Shown: positions 44,701-52,971, counted from the stretch's first letter. The stretch is 64,000 bases of DNA from Idiomarinaceae bacterium (GCA_002685255.1 NYWU01000010.1:1-64000), one strand, 5' to 3'. Notes: generated by a model from the sequence alone, not told the origin. A program made the numbers and translations.

Positions 44701-46688
44701 TAAGTCACTGGTTTAGGGCCCAACGTATCGCGAGTGATGACTATATGGCAGCGTACCGCTGCGGTCAGCAGTCAGGTAATTTGCAGTATGCGGTATATGG
44801 TTTTGGTCATGATACGTATTGCCGGTTTTTATCCGGTGAGCCACTTTCCGAGCTGGTACCGCGCGTTGAGCACTATCTGGAATACGCGAAACAGCGCGGC
44901 AATACTTGGGGTGTCGACTTGATGACCGGCGCTTTGGGCGTCATGTATCGATTGAGTGGTATCGGACATTTTCGCGGTAGCTTTGAGCAACATGTAGCTC
45001 AAGCCGAAACCCATCATAATCACCAAGTACTCGCTATCCTCAGTTGCATGAGGATGATTGAAGGGTTGGTCGGTAACGATAGAATTATTGTGCAAAAGTC
45101 GCTTGAACTCTGCGAACGCTATATTGAGCATACGTCAGTACAAGGTTTATTACCGATGGCACATTGGCCAGGGCTTCGTACGTTGGCATTAAGTCAGCTA
45201 GAACAGTTAGACGAGGACTCATTAAACGTCGCAATTGAGCGCTATCAAATTTGGGCGCAATGGCAGCCCGATAACTTTAGCCATTGGCTTGCGTTAATGC
45301 GCGCTGAACAAGATCGTTGCCGAGGCAAAATGCAGCAGACATTAGACGAGTACGATCAGGCATTGCGTCTCGCGCAGAAGCAAGGGCAGTGGCAAACCGC
45401 AGCCATGATAGCATCGCGGGCACAGCATTATTGGCACAACAAAGGTCACCCTGGCTTTGCAGCGGTGTATTCGTCACAACGTCATCATGTGATGGAGCGT
45501 TGGGATGCAATCGAGTTGATACACGATAGTGAACGTAAACCTCAATCAACGGGCTACGCCATGAGCATGGATGCCGTCATTGAGATAGCTCAAGCGCTCT
45601 CTGCATTTACCGAGCACGAGCGACTTGTGTCTGAAGTGTCGCGTATTCTGGTTCGTCAAACAGGCGCTCAGCGTTTGGCTCTTATGCTGTGTGAAGATGA
45701 TGAGCTAAAGCTCGTGATGGATGTAGAACATCACTTAGAAAAATATTTTGAGCCGAGCGTTAGGTTAGAGCATGTAAGTAATTTGCCTACGGCAATGATT
45801 AGACATGTGGCTAAGGTCAAAAAGTTACAGCACATCAATGAAAACTCGTTGATAAATCGTAGTTGGCATAATCGTGCTGAAGACATTAAAAGTAGCCAAG
45901 TAAACGATTTTTCGGGTTCAGCTGTGAGCGTGCCGTTGGTTTACTTAGGCGATCTGATCGGTGTGTTGTATTTGGAACACAGCCGCAACCGTTACGCTTT
46001 TAATGAGCGGCAGATGCCCATTGTTGAGTTTATTGCTGCGCAAGCGGCCATTTCGATTCGTAATTTAGATCTCATGCGTGCGCTAGCGCGCGAAGGTGAG
46101 GCCCGTGCAGAAGCAGAGATGCGTATGCGATTTGCTGATGCCGAAATGGCATCACACGACAAAGTAAGGCAACAGCTACAACATCTAGCAAATACGGATG
46201 CATTAACTCAGCTGCCCAATCGTCGCTTCTTTATGAATGAGTTGCGACAGAGTTTTGAGCTGTTTAAGCGTAAAGGGCAACAAGCAGCGGTTGTTATGAT
46301 GGATATTGATTCATTTAAAGTGATAAATGATCACTATGGGCATAGCACGGGTGACGAGGTCCTAAAAGCGATGGCTGAGCAATTTAATCGGGCCGTGCGT
46401 ATGAACGATGTTGCTGCTCGAATTGGCGGTGAAGAATTTGCGCTATTAATTCGAGAAGCGGATTTGTCGCAAGTGCTGAGTATTGCCGAACGGTTACGGA
46501 AAGCCATCGAAATCGACTCAATTAAACATAACAACGAAGAAGTCGACTACACCGTGAGTATGGGCGTATCACAATTTGAGACAACGGACACACAATTTGA
46601 ATCGATTCTAAACCGTGCGGATCGCGCGCTATATCAGGCGAAATCTCTAGGTAAAAATAGGGTGTGCCATGTTGAGCTGGAAAAGTGA
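41784..46688 (+). CDS. Pseudokinase-STAND ATPase-GAF-diguanylate cyclase fusion
   Basis: Soluble protein of 1634 residues. An N-terminal kinase-like domain (about 10-250) has lost key residues: HRT (106-108) for HRD, DLS (125-127) for DFG, no glycine loop; APE survives (153-155). A STAND/AAA domain follows with Walker A GRSGLGKTS (306-314) and Walker B FLDDLQWAD. A long helical-repeat stretch (about 640-1250), a GAF domain (about 1265-1430), a coiled coil and GGDEF follow, with GGEEF at 1548-1552 and the I-site R1539-M-N-D1542. This resembles the trifunctional kinase/ATPase/histidine kinase proteins with a cyclase as output. It begins 94 bp after recD, probably separately promoted. Confidence 0.9.
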   Translation: MPHSTRKLDERILFDCIERDNQRSIWLKRVELNSEPRAEERLKNDNRWQQVVNSKYFYRSGDKHGLVLPPGDWLDELRWDNLIDALTIAGRIVSAVKHTHQNGIIHRTISPGILYVTHENAIVTDLSTATQIRFIHTPWFPLPQNATSLRCVAPELTGRSQAVGDARCDLYSLGVVLFYWFTGKYPFIADSSARLVHQHLVATPKRLNQVNPQLPAVLAEVVARLLAKQPYQRYRTVDALSHDLATVRQVVLGQRKDDISILSRLGFASEIERIGSLYGRDNQLRLLEKKYSMSREGGTHGVLIKGRSGLGKTSLVRHLYPQMTADNAFFISGKYEHSTRGVPYTGWLSAIESLAGYFKQMSSDQRTQWRAWLAEAMSDYLAVFLSWVPDIKRSLGFSDSAIAPQHANLPSSELKQRLNETVRRFLSVFEHADCSLVIFLDDLQWADQASVELLEWVLTQPSRAPILLIGSLRENEVDNGHPLSIAIQEVERANVISLKHIRLDELSVDDISLLLAEKVQHETSQFQQLANWLYQHSRGNPFMVWQLLKALSQKGLLQYQPEAGWQWRMDAINDLDAVDDIFSVILLRFQLLHAEVQYLLAQAACIGVRFDMPSLARLTGKPPAVILKQLLPAINEEFVVVEADITTPSMDESNMTFRFVHDRVQEVAHRTLDSIDLAKVHYELGTQLLQQVSGHSEAYSIRIVNHLYRGKQFIDTADEQRDFLRLVVNATSKAASAGAFAEALTILRQGMHENPCLHDLWSVDPELAYQVYSERGELEYLNSNFERAEYFVRQAIGNTHSLLDKANLYTKWVQQATLSADYKKAVDVAREGLALFNVSLPEETELDTTALRCSVSDSVDSLSFNDLEHLSVLTDEKQQVILALLIAVGPPCYRAFPRLWSSVVIAQFKLMSAHGVNGAIGYTLPALGGLMVNHQLADSERIKSLYGVTEQLTRKRGDTSSQSMGFLMMGSSLSHWFRAQRIASDDYMAAYRCGQQSGNLQYAVYGFGHDTYCRFLSGEPLSELVPRVEHYLEYAKQRGNTWGVDLMTGALGVMYRLSGIGHFRGSFEQHVAQAETHHNHQVLAILSCMRMIEGLVGNDRIIVQKSLELCERYIEHTSVQGLLPMAHWPGLRTLALSQLEQLDEDSLNVAIERYQIWAQWQPDNFSHWLALMRAEQDRCRGKMQQTLDEYDQALRLAQKQGQWQTAAMIASRAQHYWHNKGHPGFAAVYSSQRHHVMERWDAIELIHDSERKPQSTGYAMSMDAVIEIAQALSAFTEHERLVSEVSRILVRQTGAQRLALMLCEDDELKLVMDVEHHLEKYFEPSVRLEHVSNLPTAMIRHVAKVKKLQHINENSLINRSWHNRAEDIKSSQVNDFSGSAVSVPLVYLGDLIGVLYLEHSRNRYAFNERQMPIVEFIAAQAAISIRNLDLMRALAREGEARAEAEMRMRFADAEMASHDKVRQQLQHLANTDALTQLPNRRFFMNELRQSFELFKRKGQQAAVVMMDIDSFKVINDHYGHSTGDEVLKAMAEQFNRAVRMNDVAARIGGEEFALLIREADLSQVLSIAERLRKAIEIDSIKHNNEEVDYTVSMGVSQFETTDTQFESILNRADRALYQAKSLGKNRVCHVELEK

Positions 46689-46690
46689 GC

Positions 46691-46729
46691 CGTACGATGC
46701 TTCGCGCCTGTAATTCGAAACATCGTACG
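46691..46729. other. Long hairpin after the large cyclase gene
   Basis: CGTACGATG (46691-46699) pairs with CATCGTACG (46721-46729), and inside it TTCG (46701-46704) pairs with CGAA (46716-46719). It starts 2 bp after the stop codon. There is no T tract, so a typical terminator is not present; it may block 3' exonucleases or bind a regulator. Confidence 0.5.
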
Positions 46730-46776
46730 ACAACTGCTCACACAGCTAACTAACGTGAAGTGCAAATTAATTATAT

Positions 46777-46830
46777 GCGATTTATTCTCATTTGCAATAC
46801 TAAATGAAAAAAATTCTCATTTAGATTATC
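46777..46830. promoter_or_regulatory. Candidate Fur-box-like repeats before fpr
   Basis: The 10-mer ATTCTCATTT occurs twice (46784-46793 and 46813-46822), 29 bp apart, in the AT-rich region before fpr. Read on the minus strand the second site gives GATAAT-CTAAAT-GAGAAT (46830-46813), three GATAAT-like hexamers of the kind bound by Fur. AAATGA (46802-46807) and TCATTT (46817-46822) make an inverted repeat. This would tie fpr to iron; no -10/-35 could be fixed. Confidence 0.4.
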
Positions 46831-46875
46831 ATGTGTTAACCTGTTCATGATTTAAACAGTGATTTAGGAGTAGCC

Positions 46876-47658
46876 ATGCGCAGTACCATTGCAGAAAAAG
46901 TCACTCAAGTACGTCATTGGAACGATACCCTCTTTAGTTTTAAAACTACACGACAGCGTTCTTTCACATTTGAAAACGGACAATTTGTGATGATTGGCTT
47001 AGAGGTCAATGATAAACCTCTGCTGCGCGCTTACAGCATTGCAAGCGCTAACTATGAAGACGAGCTCGAGTTTTTCAGTATTAAAGTGCCAGATGGCGCG
47101 CTGACCTCGCGCTTACAACATATCGAAGTGGGCGATGAAGTCATCATGTCGACGCGCCCTACAGGCACTTTGGTTCCGGGTCACTTGTTGCCGGGTAAAC
47201 GACTGTATCTACTCTCGACGGGAACGGGTTTAGCGCCTTTCATGAGCGTGATTAAAGATCCCGATATCTACGAGCAGTATGAACAAGTCATATTAGTGCA
47301 TGGCGTGCGTTATGTTTCTGAACTCGCCTATCAGAAAGAAATCGGCGAGGATTTGCCCAACAATGAATTTTTCGGTGACTGGGTTAAGGAAAAGCTACGG
47401 TACTATCCCACAGTAACGCGCGAACCATTCCGTGATGAAGACCATCAGAAACGTATCACCGAGTTGCTCGAGTCGAACACCCTCACGCGAAAGTTGGGTC
47501 TACCGGATATCGACCCTGAGCACGATCGTTTCATGTTATGTGGCAATGATGCCATGTTACAAGATTTAATGACTATCTTGAACGAGCGCGGCTTTAGTAA
47601 AGCGACCTCTCGTAAACAAGGCAGTTACGTTATCGAGCAGGCGTTCATCGAAAAGTAA
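46876..47658 (+). CDS. fpr: Ferredoxin/flavodoxin-NADP+ reductase
   Basis: FAD enzyme moving electrons between NADPH and ferredoxin or flavodoxin, 260 residues. The FAD-binding RAYSIAS segment, the NADP-binding STGTGLAPFMSV and the C-terminal MLCGNDAMLQD match Fpr, and the C-terminal tail QAFIEK is typical of the bacterial subclass. Ribosome site TAGGAG at 46864-46869. The upstream region holds two Fur-like repeats, which suggests regulation by iron. It is alone between the cyclase fusion and the UDG-family gene. Confidence 0.94.
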   Translation: MRSTIAEKVTQVRHWNDTLFSFKTTRQRSFTFENGQFVMIGLEVNDKPLLRAYSIASANYEDELEFFSIKVPDGALTSRLQHIEVGDEVIMSTRPTGTLVPGHLLPGKRLYLLSTGTGLAPFMSVIKDPDIYEQYEQVILVHGVRYVSELAYQKEIGEDLPNNEFFGDWVKEKLRYYPTVTREPFRDEDHQKRITELLESNTLTRKLGLPDIDPEHDRFMLCGNDAMLQDLMTILNERGFSKATSRKQGSYVIEQAFIEK

Positions 47659-47722
47659 ACCGATTGAATTGACTGAGTAAGTTTGCCACGCTATTTAAGC
47701 GTCTTATATTAAGGAGCTTTCA

Positions 47723-48328
47723 ATGAGCGCGTGGCAAACGACGGTGCAACAAGTACGTAAATGCACTCTATGTGAGCCCCAATTACCTTTGGGAGCTCGT
47801 CCTGTTATTCAATTTCATCCGCACGCTAGAATACTAATAGCGGGTCAAGCACCAGGCATTCGTGTACATCGTTCGGGCAAACCCTTTGATGATCCGAGCG
47901 GTGAACGCTTAAGATCATGGTTGGGTGTTGATAAATCAGATTTCTATGACGCACGCCAGTTTGCCATCCTGCCGATGGGCTTTTGCTATCCGGGTACTAC
48001 GAGCTCTGGGGATGCGCCCCCACGACCTGAATGCGCTGATGCGTGGCGTGAGCAGTTACTTGAGCAGCTACCTCACTTAAAACTCACGCTCGCGATCGGA
48101 CAATACGCTCAACAATGGCACGCTCAGCAACTTGTAGGTATCAAGCCTCAGCGAACACTCACTGCGCGTGTAAAGAATTGGCAGGCGTGGATAGAACAGG
48201 GCATACTGCCATTACCCCACCCAAGCCCCCGCAATAACCGCTGGCTTGCTAAAAACCCATGGTTTGAGGATGAGGTGGTACCCGAGTTGAAAGCGCAGAT
48301 CGCGCGATGGCGAGGCTCTCAGAAATGA
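47723..48328 (+). CDS. Uracil-DNA glycosylase family protein
   Basis: Single-domain protein of 201 residues of the UDG superfamily. The water-activating motif is GQAPG (41-45), in place of GEAPG of family 4, and the second motif is HPSPRNNRW near residue 173. C14-x2-C17, C88 and C104 are spaced like the four iron-sulfur ligands of family 4 UDGs. It should excise uracil or act on a related lesion; the first-motif Q for E means activity is not certain. Ribosome site AAGGAG at 47711-47716. DUF2937 begins at its stop codon. Confidence 0.85.
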   Translation: MSAWQTTVQQVRKCTLCEPQLPLGARPVIQFHPHARILIAGQAPGIRVHRSGKPFDDPSGERLRSWLGVDKSDFYDARQFAILPMGFCYPGTTSSGDAPPRPECADAWREQLLEQLPHLKLTLAIGQYAQQWHAQQLVGIKPQRTLTARVKNWQAWIEQGILPLPHPSPRNNRWLAKNPWFEDEVVPELKAQIARWRGSQK

Positions 48329-48837
48329 AAAGATTAGCAGCGTATGGACGCTTAATATGTTTTTTTGTGGCGGCTATGATAGGTATTCAAATACCTCAAT
48401 TTGTCGACCAATATGGTGATGCCGTCTACGCACATCTTAACGAGGCAAAAGCGAGCGTAGCGGAGTTTCAACAAGAAGCCGATCGCTACTTTGATGGCTC
48501 AATCGAGCGTCTTATTGACTATTACCGCGCCTCAGATGATCCAGTATTCATTGATGGTGGAGATAGCATCGAGGGCATTTATCAGCGCTATCAGACGCTT
48601 CAGTCAGCTTGGAATCAGTATCAACAGAGCTATTGGCAACGTTATCAAACCACATTTTTGTCTCCAATCACCGATATCCGTAGAGAAGCCTGGGCGCGTT
48701 ATGACTATGCGGTACGGCTGACACCTGAGGCGCTCGTTATGGCGGTCTCGGTCGGATTATTTGTCAGTTTGCTAGCCGACTTGTTGTTGAGCTTGTTATT
48801 ATGGCCGCTCAGAAAACGTAGGACAGTCGCTAACTAG
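48325..48837 (+). CDS. DUF2937 family membrane protein
   Basis: A 170-residue protein with one N-terminal helix (about 10-25), a soluble, helical middle with many Q/Y residues and a C-terminal helix (about 138-160). It resembles DUF2937, which occurs widely in gammaproteobacteria without known function. I used the ATG at 48325, which forms the ATGA overlap with the previous stop; an ATG at 48307 is also in frame. The next gene, yjjG, starts 9 bp further on. Confidence 0.75.
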   Translation: MKRLAAYGRLICFFVAAMIGIQIPQFVDQYGDAVYAHLNEAKASVAEFQQEADRYFDGSIERLIDYYRASDDPVFIDGGDSIEGIYQRYQTLQSAWNQYQQSYWQRYQTTFLSPITDIRREAWARYDYAVRLTPEALVMAVSVGLFVSLLADLLLSLLLWPLRKRRTVAN

Positions 48838-48846
48838 GAGTAAGCA

Positions 48847-49524
48847 ATGGCATATGATTGGGTTGTATTTGATGCCGATGAAACATTATTTAGGTTCGAT
48901 GCTAAGCGCGGTCTAACCCAGCTATTACAGTCTTACGACGTTGATTTTACCGAAGCGCACTTTAACCGGTTTAAAGAAGTGAATGCCCCTCTGTGGGAGG
49001 CGTTCCAACGTGGCGAGATTTCTGCCGCAGATATTAAATCTCGACGCTTTGTGGATTGGGAAGATCGTCTCGGGGTTTCATCTACAGAGCTCAACCGCCA
49101 ATTTATGGCGCAGATGGGTACTATTTCCTCAACGCTTGATGGGGCAGGCTCAATGCTTGCTGCACTCGACGACAAAGTTCGCATGGGTATTATCACCAAT
49201 GGCTTCGTCGATCTTCAGCAGGAGCGGTTGGCCACGCATCAGTTTGAACAGTTTTTTCAGTTTGTGGTGGTGTCTGAAGCGCTTGGCGTGGCGAAACCAC
49301 ACCCTGAGATCTTTCATCATACCCATCGTGAACATATCTCGGAGGAGGTTCCGACGAGTCGGATCTTAATGGTCGGGGATAATCCGTATTCGGATATATT
49401 GGGGGGACAACGTGCAGGTTGGCATACATGCTGGTTGAATGAACACCAAGCCACGTGCCCCGAACAAGTTAAACCGAATCATACCATCCGCCATTTAAGC
49501 GAGCTGGTGGAATTAGTCGCCTAG
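48847..49524 (+). CDS. yjjG: Pyrimidine 5'-nucleotidase YjjG
   Basis: HAD phosphatase of 225 residues that dephosphorylates pyrimidine nucleotides, including non-canonical ones, and so cleans the nucleotide pool. Motif I is FDADETLF, motif II ITNGF, the lysine motif VAKPHPEIF, and motif IV GDNPYSDILGG. The DADETLF start and SDILGG segment match E. coli YjjG better than YigB. It forms an apparent unit with the UDG and DUF2937 genes. Its stop codon abuts that of the convergent methyltransferase. Confidence 0.9.
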   Translation: MAYDWVVFDADETLFRFDAKRGLTQLLQSYDVDFTEAHFNRFKEVNAPLWEAFQRGEISAADIKSRRFVDWEDRLGVSSTELNRQFMAQMGTISSTLDGAGSMLAALDDKVRMGIITNGFVDLQQERLATHQFEQFFQFVVVSEALGVAKPHPEIFHHTHREHISEEVPTSRILMVGDNPYSDILGGQRAGWHTCWLNEHQATCPEQVKPNHTIRHLSELVELVA

Positions 49525-49983
49525 TCACCACCAGCGTCCCACGCGTTTTTTATAGTCACGGTAGGAATCGCCAAAGTGGCTTTCGAGCTGGCGCTCTTCG
49601 GGTTTGATTTGAAATAGGTTCATGTAGAACATATAGAGGGGTAAGCCTAACAAGGCTGCCATGTTGTGTAACGACAAGCCCCAAGCAAAAAGAATAACTA
49701 GAAAGCCTAGATACATTGGGTTACGTGTCCAGCGGTAAATACCGCGCGTCACCAATGTGCTCGATTTATCGGGTATGCGGGGGTCAACGGTGGTGTTTGC
49801 TTTGCGAAATTCCACCCAGCCTAATAATGGCAGTAAAATACCCACGGCCAATAAAAGGATACGTATCCAATGAGGTACCCAACCAAAGCGCACTTCAGGG
49901 AATAGGACGGCACAGCCATACATCAATGCGGCTACCACGATGATTAATAATAGCGGTGGTACTTTGAGCTCGAGTGCTTTCAT
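49525..49983 (-). CDS. Isoprenylcysteine carboxyl methyltransferase-like membrane protein
   Basis: Integral membrane protein of 152 residues with four to five helices, of the ICMT/PEMT (NnrU-like) group. The SAM-binding signature is the GIYRWTRNPMYLGF segment (near residue 82), and the C-terminal KPEERQLESHFGDSYRDYKKRVGRW is the second family hallmark. It methylates an unknown lipid or thiol substrate. Single gene on the minus strand, ending at the yjjG stop and 18 bp from the divergent DUF1415 gene. Confidence 0.85.
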   Translation of the reverse strand: MKALELKVPPLLLIIVVAALMYGCAVLFPEVRFGWVPHWIRILLLAVGILLPLLGWVEFRKANTTVDPRIPDKSSTLVTRGIYRWTRNPMYLGFLVILFAWGLSLHNMAALLGLPLYMFYMNLFQIKPEERQLESHFGDSYRDYKKRVGRWW

Positions 49984-50001
49984 AATTTAGGATAATAAAC
50001 G

Positions 50002-50553
50002 ATGGAACAACAAGCCATTATTGACCAAACCCAACGCTGGGTACAAGAGGTTGTGGTTAAGTTCAACTTCTGCCCATTTGCTCGACCTGAGGTCGATGCC
50101 AAGCGTATCCGGTACTGTGTTGTAGCTGAACAAGATCGTCAGACTCAGCTCGAAACACTGAATCACGAGTTGTTGAACTTGCAACAAAACGAAGCGATTG
50201 CCACCACGTTATTGATTATTCCCAAAGGGGTGGAGGGATTTTACGATTTTTTGGACTTGGTCGACCAAGCCAATGAGCTCATCACGATGCAAGGCTTTGA
50301 TGGCGAATTTCAACTGGCACACTTTCATCCCGATTACTGCTTTGCGGATGCCAAGCAAAGTGACCCAGAGAACTATACCAATCGCTCTCCTTATCCGGTA
50401 CTGCACCTACTTCGAGAAGCTATGATGGAAGAGGCATTAGAGCAATTTGAGCACCCCGAGAAGATTCCGGAGCGTAATATAGAATACTGCCGCCGCCGAG
50501 GTGCTGAGTATTTTGCTCAACAGCTGGCGACGATTACAGCAGGTAAGCGTTAG
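50002..50553 (+). CDS. DUF1415 family protein
   Basis: A 183-residue cytosolic protein of the DUF1415 family, common in proteobacteria. The start QRWVQEVVVKFNFCPFA and the later HFHPDYCF and NRSPYPVLHLLRE are the usual family segments. Several histidines and cysteines (NFCPFA, DYCFAD) could bind metal, but no role is known. Its stop overlaps that of the convergent pldA by 4 bp. Confidence 0.85.
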   Translation: MEQQAIIDQTQRWVQEVVVKFNFCPFARPEVDAKRIRYCVVAEQDRQTQLETLNHELLNLQQNEAIATTLLIIPKGVEGFYDFLDLVDQANELITMQGFDGEFQLAHFHPDYCFADAKQSDPENYTNRSPYPVLHLLREAMMEEALEQFEHPEKIPERNIEYCRRRGAEYFAQQLATITAGKR

Positions 50554-51578
50554 AGAACATTATTGAGCGCGATACCGACACCAAAACGTGTTTGTTTATG
50601 GTTGTAGTCAATTAAGCTCTCGCCGTACCCAGTAAACAAACTGGTATAGCCAATGAATTTGCCCCAAAGTGGGAAAGTGAAGTTGAATTCCGCTGAACCA
50701 CGACCTGTCTCGATGGCATGGCGCAGATTTAATGTGTATTCAAAGTCATCGATATTAGCAGCGATGGTGAATTCATAGTCGCCAACATAGTCGGTTATAT
50801 CCGGGTTGTCGTCGCCTGATGATTGCATCGGATCAGTTTTCGCATCTTCCTGAAAGCGAATCCAAGGCTTTAGGCTAAACACGAAAGGACCCTTTTCAGC
50901 GACTAACTGCACGTAAGCACGGTTCCAACTGCGAGAAAGTTCTTGGCTACGTCCGTTTGATAAATGCTCAACACCAACAGCTAAACCGGTGTTAGTACCG
51001 AACGGGTGCCAACCTGTCGGTGTGGTGTAAAATATTTCGGGTTGATAGTTGGTTTCTCTAAAAGGTTTAGAGATATTGCTGGCGTACACCTGCCACCAAG
51101 ACTGCATACTGAAGCCAAAAAACAGCTTATCCCCTTCAATAAGCAAACTTTCCTTATTAACAGGCACTTTAAAGCTGAGTTGCAGTTTCGCCTCGTACTC
51201 TTCAAGGCTATCTTCGTAGCCCTGAAAATTTTGGTATGGAGCGGTATTGATATCGGTCGTACCCCAAACGGGTAGAATATAGTTACGGCGGTGAGGCGTT
51301 AAAACATAAGGATCGAATTCAGTCACCTTTTCACTTTGCATGCGCTTAGTCAACGCGCCAGGGTCTTTTACCTCATCGATTTTTACCACGTCTTGATTAT
51401 CTTCTTCTCGAAGTTTCTCTGTGCATTGCTGTCTTACCTCTGCGACAGTTATTGAGGCGTTTTCTTTATTCATTGCGTCCAATAGACACTGCTGCATCGA
51501 AGAGAGCTCCTGAGCTTGAACAGCGGGCGCAAGACATGCAGCCGATAGGGCTAAAGAAGAGATGATACGACGAGGCAT
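50550..51578 (-). CDS. pldA: Outer membrane phospholipase A1 (OMPLA)
   Basis: Outer-membrane beta-barrel enzyme of 342 residues that hydrolyses phospholipids when the membrane is damaged. Signal peptide 1-22. The active site is H205-L-S207-N-G with N219 in SWNR, equivalent to the His-Ser-Asn triad of E. coli PldA. An extra N-terminal region (about 25-110) precedes the barrel. In E. coli pldA sits between yigI and recQ; here it has moved to a separate locus. A weak promoter lies in the AT-rich 148 bp shared with the SDR gene. Confidence 0.92.
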   Translation of the reverse strand: MPRRIISSLALSAACLAPAVQAQELSSMQQCLLDAMNKENASITVAEVRQQCTEKLREEDNQDVVKIDEVKDPGALTKRMQSEKVTEFDPYVLTPHRRNYILPVWGTTDINTAPYQNFQGYEDSLEEYEAKLQLSFKVPVNKESLLIEGDKLFFGFSMQSWWQVYASNISKPFRETNYQPEIFYTTPTGWHPFGTNTGLAVGVEHLSNGRSQELSRSWNRAYVQLVAEKGPFVFSLKPWIRFQEDAKTDPMQSSGDDNPDITDYVGDYEFTIAANIDDFEYTLNLRHAIETGRGSAEFNFTFPLWGKFIGYTSLFTGYGESLIDYNHKQTRFGVGIALNNVL

Positions 51579-51726
51579 GAAAGCAAATCCTATATAATTG
51601 AATATAATAAATCATGACTAATACGTATCTAAATGTCTACTCAGATCCCCCCACATCGTGAACTCTTAACAAGACTTTTTCGTAGTCTGCTTATAAATTG
51701 AAATTTTGTGGATAGCTGGAGGCATT

Positions 51727-52371
51727 ATGAAAGTTGCAGTGATTGGGGCAAATGGGGAAATAGGCACGCATGTGGTCGAGCAGTTGCAACATGCAAAGAC
51801 TCACCCAGTCGTCGCTATGGTGCGCAAGCAAGCACAAGTGGATGGTTGGAAAGATCAAGGTGTCGACGCGCGTTTGTTAGATCTTGAAGGTCCTGTAAAC
51901 GACATTGAGAAAGCGTTTGAAGATATCGATGCGGTAATTTTTACGGCCGGCTCTGGTGGCGCGACAGGCGACGATAAAACGCTCATGGTTGATTTGGACG
52001 GTGCTGTTAAAACGATGGAAGCAGCGCACGCGGTTGCTGCCGACCGTTTCATCTTAGTGAGTGCGCTGCAGGCACATAACCGCGAGCATTGGAACGAAGA
52101 TTTACTGCCCTACTATGTCGCAAAACATTATGCCGACAAAGAGTTAATGCGTAGCGGTCTTGACTGGACTATCGTGCGTCCTGGTGGCTTAACAGACGAG
52201 CCAGGTACAGAGAAAGTGGAACTTGCCGAGAATTTAGGGCGTGGCACCATCGCAAGAGAAGATGTCGCGCGTATTCTAATCCGTTGTCTTGATGCGGATA
52301 ACACGATTGGTAAGCACTTCGATGCGCTAACCGGCGAACAAGGTGTAGAGGCCGCTGTCAAGGCGATCTAG
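51727..52371 (+). CDS. NAD(P)-binding SDR-type protein
   Basis: Atypical short-chain dehydrogenase of 214 residues, similar to flavin reductase/biliverdin-reductase-B-like (YwnB) proteins. The nucleotide motif is GANGEIG (7-13), then NAD-binding acids in LDLEG, VIFTAGSGG, VSALQAH and the active-site-like YYVAKHYADK. GGAGG at 51718-51722 fixes the ATG at 51727. A 5-bp inverted repeat (AGACT 51672-51676, AGTCT 51684-51688) precedes the likely TATAAA -10 and may bind a regulator. Natural substrate unknown. Confidence 0.87.
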   Translation: MKVAVIGANGEIGTHVVEQLQHAKTHPVVAMVRKQAQVDGWKDQGVDARLLDLEGPVNDIEKAFEDIDAVIFTAGSGGATGDDKTLMVDLDGAVKTMEAAHAVAADRFILVSALQAHNREHWNEDLLPYYVAKHYADKELMRSGLDWTIVRPGGLTDEPGTEKVELAENLGRGTIAREDVARILIRCLDADNTIGKHFDALTGEQGVEAAVKAI

Positions 52372-52383
52372 TCTGATTGCATG

Positions 52384-52408
52384 GCGTGCATCCAACTGCG
52401 GTGCACGC
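52384..52408. other. Hairpin between convergent genes
   Basis: GCGTGCA (52384-52390) pairs with TGCACGC (52402-52408) around an 11-base loop, between the SDR stop and the lipoprotein stop. No T tract follows. Its right side, GTGCACGCTA, resembles hairpins B and D near position 190 and 260, so it may be a decayed repeat copy. Confidence 0.35.
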
Positions 52409-52875
52409 TATTGCGAGTTTTCGGATTCTTCGGGCGACACATATATCGCCACACCTTCTGCGGTTTTGTCGGTTAAACCAAACATGCGTCCAAGTTGAAC
52501 ACTTAAGCCTAAATTACCCGAATAACTACCCAACCCGGTACCAACATAGACCGAGCTATCACGTTTTTCGCCCGTCGCTTGTAACAGAACACCATTGGCA
52601 CCTAACTTTGCTGCTTGTTCCTTAAGTCGTTGGACAACCGCGTCCATTTGGGCTTGATCACCGAAGCTCCAACTACCGTCACTTGAAACAGATAAGAGTG
52701 CGACCGTTTCATATTGTGTGGGTTCTTTTAGATAGAGTTTGACAGCGTCGACGTTGATTGCAGGACGCGCCTCACCAACCATAACGGTGGAAGGTTTCGA
52801 GGAACAAGCTGCTAGCCCCAAAAGCATAATAGCTGTCGTGAGCCAGGCCGAGCGGCGAGAAAAAACGTTGCGCAT
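52408..52875 (-). CDS. Lipoprotein of unknown function
   Basis: A 155-residue lipoprotein with lipobox LAAC and lipidated C24. After the anchor lies one globular domain with AVKLYLKEPTQYETVALLSV and AAKLGANGVLLQATG, a pattern seen in small DUF4156-like outer-membrane lipoproteins, though I do not claim that family. Start 52875 is fixed by GGAG 6 bases upstream. It is the outermost gene of a short minus-strand stretch with the next hypothetical, 97 bp upstream of it. Confidence 0.7.
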   Translation of the reverse strand: MRNVFSRRSAWLTTAIMLLGLAACSSKPSTVMVGEARPAINVDAVKLYLKEPTQYETVALLSVSSDGSWSFGDQAQMDAVVQRLKEQAAKLGANGVLLQATGEKRDSSVYVGTGLGSYSGNLGLSVQLGRMFGLTDKTAEGVAIYVSPEESENSQ

Positions 52876-52971
52876 AATACACTCCAAACAAGTTCCTATT
52901 GATTGAGTATACGCAATTTACCGGCCTTTAGTGCGTCCTTTACATGAAAATTATAAACGCGCGGTGGTGCG

